From NCBI GenBank assembly GCA_902490055.1, contig CABUCP010000034.1, positions 1 to 13,496 on the forward strand: a DNA stretch of 13,496 nt, written 5' to 3'. This DNA is from an uncultured Klebsiella sp. (lineage in GTDB: Bacteria > Pseudomonadota > Gammaproteobacteria > Enterobacterales > Enterobacteriaceae). The translations under genes and the position numbers were made by a program. Positions 7,152 to 13,496 of this stretch are shown piece by piece. The stretch's first letter is position 1. Every line of letters begins with the position of its first letter. The notes beneath the pieces are model-generated. The model was not told where the DNA came from. It saw only the letters and a program-made list of their open reading frames with translations, and ran no database searches.

Positions 7152-8692
7152 CCCGCGAGGAAAAAGCGGAACGCCGGGTTATGGGTTTCATCGTGGCACT
7201 CGTAGCCCAGTTCCTTAAGACGGGTTTCAAAATCCGGCTCATGTTCGCCAAGCTCAAACGCCGCCAGCACGCGGCCAAAATCAGTGCCGTGGCTGCGATA
7301 GTGGAACAGTGAGATATTCCAGTGGGTACCGAGCGTATGCAGAAATTTAAGCAGCGCTCCCGGCGACTCCGGGAATTCGAAGCTAAACAGGCGCTCACGC
7401 AGCGGTTTTGACGGCCGCCCGCCAACCATATAGCGCACGTGTAGCTTCGCCATTTCGTCATCGGAAAGATCAACTACGCTGTAACCGCCCTGGCTCAGCA
7501 GATCGAGGATCTCTTTGCGCTCATCCAGCCCGCGACTCAGCCGCACGCCAACAAAAATGCAGGCATCTTTGGCATCGGCGAAGCGGTAGTTGAACTCGGT
7601 GACCGAACGGCCGCCCAGCAGCTGGCAGAATTTCAGGAAACTGCCTTTCTCTTCCGGGATGGTCACCGCCAGCAGCGCTTCGCGCTGTTCCCCCAGCTCA
7701 CAGCGCTCGGAAACATAACGCAGGCCGTGGAAGTTAACGTTAGCGCCGGAAAGTACGTGGGCCAGCCGCTCGCCGCGAATATTATGCTGGGCAATGTACT
7801 TTTTCATCCCCGCCAGCGCCAGCGCGCCGGAAGGCTCCGCTACCGCCCGCACATCTTCAAACAGATCCTTCATCGCCGCGCAGATAGCGTCGCTATCAAC
7901 GGTGATGATGTCGTCAAGATACTCCTGACACAGACGGAAGGTTTCATCGCCGATACGCTTCACCGCCACGCCTTCGGCAAACAAGCCGACGCGCGGCAGA
8001 TCCACCGGATGACCGGCATCCAGCGCCGCTTTCAGGCATGCCGAGTCTTCGGCTTCAACCGCTATCACTTTAATCTGCGGCATAAGCTGTTTGATCAGCA
8101 CCGCAACGCCTGCCGCCAGGCCGCCGCCGCCGACCGGTACGAAGACGCGGTCGATATGGGCATCCTGCTGCAGCAGCTCCAGCGCCAGAGTCCCCTGACC
8201 GGCAATCACCATTGGGTGATCGAACGGCGGCACCCAGGTAAAGCTCTGTTGCCGCGCCAGCTCGATCGCCCGGGCTTTCGCTTCATCAAAGTTAGCGCCA
8301 TGCAATAGCACTTCGCCGCCAAAGCCGCGAACGGCATCGACTTTGATGTCAGCGGTCGCCACCGGCATCACAATCAGCGCCTTAACGCCCAATCGGGAAG
8401 CGGAAAACGCCACGCCCTGTGCATGGTTGCCCGCCGAAGCCGTAATCACGCCATTCGATTTTTGTTCCGCTGTCAGGCCGGACATCATCGCGTAGGCGCC
8501 GCGCAGCTTGAAGCTATGCACCGGCTGGCGGTCTTCGCGTTTCACCAGAATAACGTTATCCAGCCGCGAAGAGAGCTTGTCCATTTTTTGCAGCGGCGTT
8601 TTCTGCACCGCTTCATAAACCGGCGCGCGCAGTATCGCCCGGAGATATTCCGCCCCCTCAGGGGCGGCGGATAGGGGTTGCGACTCGGCCAT
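7148..8692 (-). CDS. ilvA: Threonine ammonia-lyase, biosynthetic (threonine deaminase)
   Basis: IlvA deaminates threonine to 2-oxobutanoate with pyridoxal phosphate, the committed step of isoleucine synthesis, and is feedback-inhibited by isoleucine and activated by valine. The 514-residue protein equals the E. coli length. The PLP lysine is K62 in HSFKLRGAY; SAGNHAQG (86-93) and the phosphate-binding VGGGGLAAG (187-195) follow. Two ACT-like regulatory subdomains occupy roughly 339-409 and 431-502, so this is the allosteric biosynthetic form, not the short catabolic TdcB. It is the last gene of the ilv operon. The ATG lies 2 bp beyond the ilvD stop (TAATCATG) and its ribosome site GGGGG lies inside the end of ilvD, indicating translational coupling. 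Its stop codon is shared in a palindrome with that of ilvY. Confidence 0.99.
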   Translation of the reverse strand: MAESQPLSAAPEGAEYLRAILRAPVYEAVQKTPLQKMDKLSSRLDNVILVKREDRQPVHSFKLRGAYAMMSGLTAEQKSNGVITASAGNHAQGVAFSASRLGVKALIVMPVATADIKVDAVRGFGGEVLLHGANFDEAKARAIELARQQSFTWVPPFDHPMVIAGQGTLALELLQQDAHIDRVFVPVGGGGLAAGVAVLIKQLMPQIKVIAVEAEDSACLKAALDAGHPVDLPRVGLFAEGVAVKRIGDETFRLCQEYLDDIITVDSDAICAAMKDLFEDVRAVAEPSGALALAGMKKYIAQHNIRGERLAHVLSGANVNFHGLRYVSERCELGEQREALLAVTIPEEKGSFLKFCQLLGGRSVTEFNYRFADAKDACIFVGVRLSRGLDERKEILDLLSQGGYSVVDLSDDEMAKLHVRYMVGGRPSKPLRERLFSFEFPESPGALLKFLHTLGTHWNISLFHYRSHGTDFGRVLAAFELGEHEPDFETRLKELGYECHDETHNPAFRFFLAG

Positions 8693-8694
8693 GA

Positions 8695-10545
8695 TTAACC
8701 CCCAAGTTTTGATTTATCGCGCACGGCGCCTTTGTCGGCGCTGGTCGCGAGGCTGGCGTAAGCGCGCAGCGCGAAGGAGACCTGGCGCTCGCGGTTTTTC
8801 GGCGTCCACGCCTTATCGCCACGCGCTTCCTGCGCTTCGCGACGCGCGGCGATTTCCGCATCGCTGAGCTGGAGCTGGATACCGCGGTTTGGGATATCAA
8901 TGGCAATCATGTCGCCATCTTCGATAATCGCGATGTTGCCGCCGCTTGCCGCTTCCGGCGATACGTGGCCAATGGAAAGCCCGGAGGTGCCGCCGGAGAA
9001 ACGGCCATCGGTGATCAGCGCGCACGCTTTGCCGAGGCCCATAGACTTCAGGAAGGTCGTCGGATAGAGCATCTCCTGCATCCCCGGCCCGCCTTTCGGC
9101 CCTTCATAGCGGATAACCACAACGTCGCCGGCAACCACTTTGCCGCCAAGGATGGCTTCAACCGCTTCGTCCTGGCTTTCATAAACTTTCGCCGGACCGG
9201 TAAATTTCAGAATGCTATCGTCAACGCCTGCGGTTTTCACGATGCAGCCATTTTCGGCAAAGTTGCCGTACAGGACCGCCAGACCGCCGTCCTTGCTGTA
9301 GGCATGCTCCAGAGAACGAATGCACCCTTCGGCGCGATCGTCATCGAGGGTATCCCAGCGGCACTCCTGCGAAAATGCCTGAGTGGTGCGGATCCCCGCC
9401 GGACCGGCGCGGAACATCTGCTTCACCGCTTCATCCTGAGTCAGCATTACATCGTAACGCTCAAGGGTTTGCGGCAGCGTCAGGCCGAGAATATTTTTCA
9501 CCTCGCGGTTCAGCAGACCCGCGCGATCCAGTTCGCCGAGGATCCCCAGCACGCCGCCGGCGCGGTGCACGTCTTCCATATGGTATTTCTGCGTACTCGG
9601 CGCCACTTTGCACAGCTGCGGCACCTTGCGAGAGAGCTTATCGATATCGCTCATGGTGAAGTCGATTTCGGCTTCCTGCGCCGCCGCCAGCAGGTGCAGT
9701 ACGGTATTGGTCGAGCCGCCCATCGCGATATCCAGGGTCATGGCATTTTCAAATGCCGCTTTGCTGGCGATATTGCGCGGCAATGCGGTGGCGTCGTCCT
9801 GCTCGTAGTAGCGTTTGGTCAGCTCGACAATACGTTTACCGGCGTTGAGGAACAGCGCTTTACGATCGGCATGGGTCGCCAGCAACGAGCCGTTACCCGG
9901 CTGCGACAGACCTAACGCTTCGGTCAGGCAGTTCATCGAGTTCGCGGTAAACATCCCGGAACATGAACCGCAGGTTGGACAAGCGGAGCGTTCTACCTGG
10001 TTGCTCTGATCGTCGGACACTTTTGGATCCGCGCCCTGAATCATGGCATCAACCAGATCCAGCTTGATAATTTTGTCAGACAGCTTGGTCTTCCCGGCCT
10101 CCATTGGGCCGCCGGAAACAAAAATTACCGGAATATTCAGGCGCAGGGAGGCCATCAGCATCCCCGGGGTGATCTTGTCGCAGTTGGAGATGCAGACCAT
10201 CGCATCGGCGCAGTGGGCGTTAACCATATACTCGACCGAGTCAGCGATCAGCTCACGAGATGGCAGTGAATAGAGCATCCCCCCGTGGCCCATGGCGATC
10301 CCATCATCCACCGCGATGGTGTTGAATTCTTTGGCGACGCCGCCGGCAGCTTCAATCTGCTCGGCAACCAGCTTACCAAGATCGCGCAGATGCACGTGCC
10401 CTGGTACAAACTGGGTAAAGGAGTTGACGACGGCGATGATCGGTTTGCCGAAATCGTCATCGGTCATCCCGGTTGCGCGCCACAGCGCGCGGGCGCCCGC
10501 CATATTGCGGCCATGTGTGGTGGTGGCGGAACGGTACTTAGGCAT
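8695..10545 (-). CDS. ilvD: Dihydroxy-acid dehydratase
   Basis: IlvD dehydrates 2,3-dihydroxyisovalerate and 2,3-dihydroxy-3-methylvalerate to the 2-oxo acids of valine and isoleucine; the E. coli enzyme uses an oxygen-sensitive iron-sulfur cluster and Mg2+. The 616-residue protein is full length. Family hallmarks are visible: VDDGIAMGH (79-87), C122 with K124 in [24 protein letters not shown] with C189, C192 and C195, [12 protein letters not shown], and [14 protein letters not shown] near the C terminus. The ATG at 10545 has GGAG nine bases upstream. It follows ilvE after a 59-bp gap that contains a stable hairpin (10574-10602), and runs 2 bp short of the ilvA start. No oddities were found in the coding sequence. 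Confidence 0.99.
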   Translation of the reverse strand: MPKYRSATTTHGRNMAGARALWRATGMTDDDFGKPIIAVVNSFTQFVPGHVHLRDLGKLVAEQIEAAGGVAKEFNTIAVDDGIAMGHGGMLYSLPSRELIADSVEYMVNAHCADAMVCISNCDKITPGMLMASLRLNIPVIFVSGGPMEAGKTKLSDKIIKLDLVDAMIQGADPKVSDDQSNQVERSACPTCGSCSGMFTANSMNCLTEALGLSQPGNGSLLATHADRKALFLNAGKRIVELTKRYYEQDDATALPRNIASKAAFENAMTLDIAMGGSTNTVLHLLAAAQEAEIDFTMSDIDKLSRKVPQLCKVAPSTQKYHMEDVHRAGGVLGILGELDRAGLLNREVKNILGLTLPQTLERYDVMLTQDEAVKQMFRAGPAGIRTTQAFSQECRWDTLDDDRAEGCIRSLEHAYSKDGGLAVLYGNFAENGCIVKTAGVDDSILKFTGPAKVYESQDEAVEAILGGKVVAGDVVVIRYEGPKGGPGMQEMLYPTTFLKSMGLGKACALITDGRFSGGTSGLSIGHVSPEAASGGNIAIIEDGDMIAIDIPNRGIQLQLSDAEIAARREAQEARGDKAWTPKNRERQVSFALRAYASLATSADKGAVRDKSKLGG

Positions 10546-10573
10546 GCTCTTTTACTCCCATCTTTGTTTATTC

Positions 10574-10602
10574 AATGGGACGGTGCGTGCCGTCCCATTT
10601 TT
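10574..10602 (+). terminator. Hairpin between ilvE and ilvD, terminator-like only on the antisense strand
   Basis: A perfect 10-bp stem, AATGGGACGG (10574-10583) with CCGTCCCATT (10590-10599) and a 6-nt loop, is followed by T residues to 10602 on the plus strand, opposite to the operon. On the operon (minus) strand it is preceded by an A-run and followed by GAATAAAC, so it should not end the ilv transcript. It may act as an mRNA-stabilising or processing hairpin for ilvE and as a stop for antisense transcription. Confidence 0.6.
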
Positions 10603-10604
10603 AA

Positions 10605-11534
10605 TTACTTGCTTACCGGATCCAACCAGCCCCATTTATCTTCCGTTTCACCGGTAAAGAGGCCAAAGAATGCTTCCTGAATGCGTTTGGTCACCGGCCC
10701 GCGGCGGCCTGCGCCAACCTGAATACCGTCAACGCTGCGTACCGGGGTGATTTCCGCGGCGGTGCCGGACATAAAGACTTCATCCGCCAGGTACAGCGAT
10801 TCGCGGGACAGCACCTGTTCACGCACTTCAATGCCGAGATCTTTCGCCAGCTTGATGATGGCGTCACGAGTAATACCCGGCAGCGCGGAAGAGGTAAACG
10901 GCGGGGTAAACAGCACGCCGTCTTTCACCTCAAACAGGTTTTCGCCAGCGCCTTCGGAAATATAGCCGTTCACGTCCAGCGCAATGCCTTCCTGATAACC
11001 ATGACGACGCGCTTCGCTGCCGACCAGCAGAGAAGAAAGATAGTTACCGCCAGCTTTCGCCGCTGTAGGGATGGTGTTTGGCGCCGCGCGGTTCCAGGAT
11101 GAAACCATCGCATCGATCCCCTGCTCCAGCGCTTCTGCGCCGAGGTATGCTCCCCACGGGAACGCCGCGATGATAACGTCGGTGTTGTAACCGTCCGGCG
11201 GGTTAACGCCCATGCCGACATCACCCACGAACACCAGCGGACGGATATAGGCGCTGGTCAACTTATTGGTGCGAATAACTTCGCGGCAGGCTTCCATCAG
11301 TTCATCAACGCTCAGAGAAACCGGGAAACGGTAGATTTTGGCTGAGTCATGCAGACGCTGCATGTGTTCGCGATGGCGGAACACCACTGGTCCTTTGTGA
11401 GAATCGTAGCAACGGATACCTTCGAATACCGAAGTACCGTAGTGCAGCGCGTGGGACATCACGTGCACTTTTGCTTCGCCCCATGGGGTCATCTCGCCAT
11501 TGAACCAAATGTAATCAGCTTTCTTCGTCGTCAT
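10605..11534 (-). CDS. ilvE: Branched-chain-amino-acid aminotransferase
   Basis: IlvE is the fold type IV PLP aminotransferase that carries out the last step of isoleucine, valine and leucine synthesis, using glutamate as amino donor. The 309-residue protein has the E. coli length. K160 in AAKAGGNYLSSLL is the Schiff-base lysine, E194 in ISEGAGENLFEV contacts the PLP pyridine nitrogen, and MSHALHYGTSVFEGIR (26-41) and MSGTAAEITPV are family signatures. The start at 11534 has AGGA eight bases upstream within the 18-bp gap after ilvM. Compared from memory with E. coli the changes are few and outside the active site. It is part of the ilvGMEDA operon; E. coli is known to have an internal promoter ahead of ilvE, which I could not identify with confidence here. 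Confidence 0.99.
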   Translation of the reverse strand: MTTKKADYIWFNGEMTPWGEAKVHVMSHALHYGTSVFEGIRCYDSHKGPVVFRHREHMQRLHDSAKIYRFPVSLSVDELMEACREVIRTNKLTSAYIRPLVFVGDVGMGVNPPDGYNTDVIIAAFPWGAYLGAEALEQGIDAMVSSWNRAAPNTIPTAAKAGGNYLSSLLVGSEARRHGYQEGIALDVNGYISEGAGENLFEVKDGVLFTPPFTSSALPGITRDAIIKLAKDLGIEVREQVLSRESLYLADEVFMSGTAAEITPVRSVDGIQVGAGRRGPVTKRIQEAFFGLFTGETEDKWGWLDPVSK

Positions 11535-11552
11535 TTTTTTATTCCTCTGCGC

Positions 11553-11810
11553 TCAGGCGCGGATTTGTTGTGATGTGGGTTGCTGGATCTCGACGCAGGC
11601 GACGTCCACCAGTTTGCGTAACTGGCTAAACAGTAATTCGACGGGCCGCTGACTGGCAACGGTCAATTCGATATTTATGTTCTGGGCATCCGGCGCAGTT
11701 TCCATGTTCATAGAGCAGATCTGAAAACCACGGTGGCGTACCACGCGCAGCACGCGTTCTAAGGTTTCGGGGTTGAAGCGAGCCTGTAAAGCGACCTGAT
11801 GTTGCATCAT
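11553..11810 (-). CDS. ilvM: Acetohydroxyacid synthase II regulatory (small) subunit
   Basis: IlvM is the small ACT-domain subunit that binds the IlvG catalytic subunit and is needed for full acetohydroxyacid synthase II activity; unlike IlvB/N and IlvI/H, isozyme II is not inhibited by valine. The 85-residue protein (E. coli 87) shows [20 protein letters not shown], then [15 protein letters not shown] and [10 protein letters not shown], the ACT fold pattern. It starts at the first of two tandem ATGs; that ATG overlaps the ilvG TGA as ATGA, so it is translated by coupling and the stoichiometry with IlvG is probably fixed that way. The two-residue difference from E. coli falls near the poorly conserved C terminus. 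Confidence 0.98.
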   Translation of the reverse strand: MMQHQVALQARFNPETLERVLRVVRHRGFQICSMNMETAPDAQNINIELTVASQRPVELLFSQLRKLVDVACVEIQQPTSQQIRA

Positions 11811-13453
11811 GATAATTTCTCCAGCATTTCTGCATTACTGGCGCCGGGCGGCACCAATGGCCAGACATTCTCAAGTTCGTCGATTGAGACATGAAGCAGG
11901 TATGGCCCCTGGCTCGAGAGCATGGTGTCGAGTGCCGCTTCAACCTGGTCTTTACGGGTGATGTGCTGGCCAGGAATGCCGAAGGCGCTGGCCAGGGTGA
12001 GAAAATCAGGGTTATCGGTGAGCGTGGTTTCGCTGTAGCGTTCCTGGAAAAACAGCTGCTGCCACTGGCGAACCATGCCTAAACGTTGGTTATCCAGCAG
12101 CACGATTTTCAATGGCAGCTGCTTGCGCTTAACGGTGCCCAGCTCCTGCACGTTCATCATGAAGGAGCCATCGCCGGAGATGCAGATAACGGTATCGTCC
12201 GGGCGGGCAACCTGCGCGCCAACCGCAGCCGGCAGGCCAAAGCCCATCGTGCCCAGGCCGCTGGAGGTGATGAAATTTTCCGGACGGGTATAGGTCATAT
12301 GCTGTGCCGACCACATCTGGTGCTGGCCAACATCGGTCGTTACGACACAATCCGCCGGTTTGCGATCGGACAGCTGTTTCAGCAGCAGTGGCGCGTAGAT
12401 GGCCTCGCCGGGGTGATCGTAGCGCCAGGCGTGCTCCACGCGCAGCTGCGCGCAGTGCTCGCGCCAGGCATCGATAGACAACGGCTGCTGCAGCGCCGGC
12501 AGCGTAGCGTTCAACTCGCCGGTTAAGGCGATGTGCGCCTGACGCAGCTTGTTCAACTCAGCCGGATCGATATCCATATGAATCACTTTGGCATGGGGGG
12601 CAAAGGTGTTCAGCTTGCCGGTCACCCGGTCATCAAAACGCGCGCCGACGGCGATCAGCAAATCGCACTCCTGAACCGCCAGGTTTGCCGCCTTGGTGCC
12701 GTGCATCCCCAGCATTCCAAGATAGTACGGATAATCTGCTGCCACGGCGCCCAGCCCTTTCAAGGTACAGGTTACCGGCATTTGCGTAACGCTCAAAAAT
12801 TCACGAAGCGCCGGCACCGCCTGCGCCATCCCTACGCCGCCGCCCACGTACAGCATCGGTTTGTCGGACTGGGCAAGCATCGCTAACGCTTGCTCAACTT
12901 CCGCATAAGGGAACGCAACATCGTCAGGTACGGTTGAGAAATGCGGATCCAGCTCCCCTTTCGCCAACTGGATATCTTTCGGAATATCTACCAGTACCGG
13001 GCCGGGACGGCCTGAGTTTGCCACCTGGAAAGCTTCGGCGATCACCCGCGGCAGCTCTTCCAGGGATTGCACCAGGAAACTGTGTTTGGTGCAGGCCAGC
13101 GACAAACCGAGAACGTCCACTTCCTGGAAAGCGTCGGTGCCGATAAACGGCGCCGCCACCTGACCGGTGATGGCCACGACGGGGACAGAATCCAGCAGCG
13201 CATCAGCCAGACCGGTGATCAGGTTGGTGGCGCCAGGGCCGGAAGTGGCGATACAGACCCCGGTTTTCCCCGTGGCGCGGGCATAACCGAGGGCGGCCAT
13301 TGCGGCTCCCTGTTCGTGACGGCACAGTAGGTGTTCCACGCCGCCGTCATACAATGCATCGTAAACCGGCATAATTGCGCCACCCGGATAGCCAAAAACC
13401 GTCTCGACACCCTGTGCTCGCAAAGCATGTACCACCCACTGCGCCCCGTTCAT
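11807..13453 (-). CDS. ilvG: Acetohydroxyacid synthase II catalytic (large) subunit, intact
   Basis: IlvG condenses two pyruvates to 2-acetolactate, or pyruvate with 2-oxobutanoate to 2-aceto-2-hydroxybutyrate, using thiamine diphosphate, Mg2+ and FAD. At 548 residues it has the length of functional IlvG, and the frame is continuous, unlike the K-12 allele, which is frameshifted. Seen directly: [15 protein letters not shown] (20-34), the catalytic E47 in [17 protein letters not shown] (71-81), the FAD region [13 protein letters not shown] (268-280), the ThDP/Mg motif GDGSFMMN (427-434) with N455, and W464, which sets 2-oxobutanoate preference in isozyme II. The ATG at 13453 has GGGGA seven bases upstream, inside the ilvX tail. 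Its stop overlaps the ilvM start. In E. coli, expression is set by attenuation at ilvL, which lies outside this window. Confidence 0.99.
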   Translation of the reverse strand: MNGAQWVVHALRAQGVETVFGYPGGAIMPVYDALYDGGVEHLLCRHEQGAAMAALGYARATGKTGVCIATSGPGATNLITGLADALLDSVPVVAITGQVAAPFIGTDAFQEVDVLGLSLACTKHSFLVQSLEELPRVIAEAFQVANSGRPGPVLVDIPKDIQLAKGELDPHFSTVPDDVAFPYAEVEQALAMLAQSDKPMLYVGGGVGMAQAVPALREFLSVTQMPVTCTLKGLGAVAADYPYYLGMLGMHGTKAANLAVQECDLLIAVGARFDDRVTGKLNTFAPHAKVIHMDIDPAELNKLRQAHIALTGELNATLPALQQPLSIDAWREHCAQLRVEHAWRYDHPGEAIYAPLLLKQLSDRKPADCVVTTDVGQHQMWSAQHMTYTRPENFITSSGLGTMGFGLPAAVGAQVARPDDTVICISGDGSFMMNVQELGTVKRKQLPLKIVLLDNQRLGMVRQWQQLFFQERYSETTLTDNPDFLTLASAFGIPGQHITRKDQVEAALDTMLSSQGPYLLHVSIDELENVWPLVPPGASNAEMLEKLS

Positions 13454-13455
13454 AG

Positions 13456-13496
13456 TTAGTTCCCCGTCATAGATCGGGAGAAACAGAATTTTATGC
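13456..13496 (-). CDS. ilvX: IlvX mini-protein, C-terminal part (cut by window edge)
   Basis: The minus strand immediately before ilvG encodes [12 protein letters not shown] and a TAA stop at 13458-13456, closely matching the end of the 16-residue E. coli IlvX as I remember it (TKFCFSRFRTGN). Twelve codons are visible; the start would be about four codons beyond the window. Only 2 bp separate the stop from the ilvG ATG, and the ilvG ribosome site GGGGA (13465-13461) is inside this frame, so ilvX translation probably couples to ilvG. The function of IlvX is not established. Confidence 0.75.
   Translation of the reverse strand, partial: IKFCFSRSMTGN

Noticed and set aside
8965..9915. A 316-codon plus-strand open frame inside ilvD.
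   Set aside because: It is antisense to ilvD, rich in Arg/His/Ala in the way of shadow frames, and has no recognisable domain.

Overview
This window comes from an enterobacterial chromosome. The ilv and rep proteins can be aligned from memory to their Escherichia coli counterparts almost without gaps, and all have the usual lengths. Base composition is clearly above 50% GC in the ilv genes, and the sequence variants look more like Klebsiella/Raoultella or a close relative than E. coli. That genus call is an impression and rests on no database search.

Layout, left to right. (1) 4-1787, plus strand: a non-oxidative aromatic-acid decarboxylase of the amidohydrolase superfamily (2,3-dihydroxybenzoate/gamma-resorcylate type), a strong hairpin terminator, then a DUF554 membrane protein related to E. 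coli YqgA. This pair sits beyond the 3' end of rep and is the accessory part of the window. (2) 1792-3813, minus strand: rep, the replication-accessory helicase. (3) 3926-4540, plus strand: two tandem parvulin prolyl isomerases, a diverged paralog followed by the canonical ppiC, then a bidirectional terminator and a REP element. (4) 4643-6118 minus ilvC and 6261-7151 plus ilvY, divergent around a 142-bp control region with LysR-type operator symmetry. (5) 7148-13496, minus strand: ilvA, ilvD, ilvE, ilvM, ilvG and the tail of the ilvX mini-gene, which is the 3' part of the ilvLXGMEDA operon. The ilvL leader, attenuator and main promoter lie beyond the right edge.

Together ilvG/ilvM (acetohydroxyacid synthase II), ilvC, ilvD and ilvE form the common isoleucine-valine pathway. 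ilvA feeds 2-oxobutanoate into the isoleucine branch, and ilvY switches ilvC on when acetohydroxy acids accumulate. ilvG is intact here, unlike the frameshifted K-12 allele, so a complete valine-insensitive isozyme is predicted. Genes are packed tightly: ilvG/ilvM overlap as ATGA, ilvD/ilvA are 2 bp apart, ilvY/ilvA share a CTAG for their stops, and rep and the DUF554 gene converge with 4 bp between them. The ilv operon appears to terminate inside the ilvY coding sequence.

Most of the window is conserved core genome and I see no clearly new defence or mobile system. The points worth a second look are the decarboxylase/DUF554 pair next to rep, the intact second parvulin, and several terminators in unusual places (between the paired genes, inside ilvY, and facing backwards between ilvE and ilvD). 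No tRNA, rRNA, CRISPR array, insertion sequence or phage gene was seen. No gene-free stretch exceeds 300 bases; the longest is the 142-bp ilvY-ilvC region.
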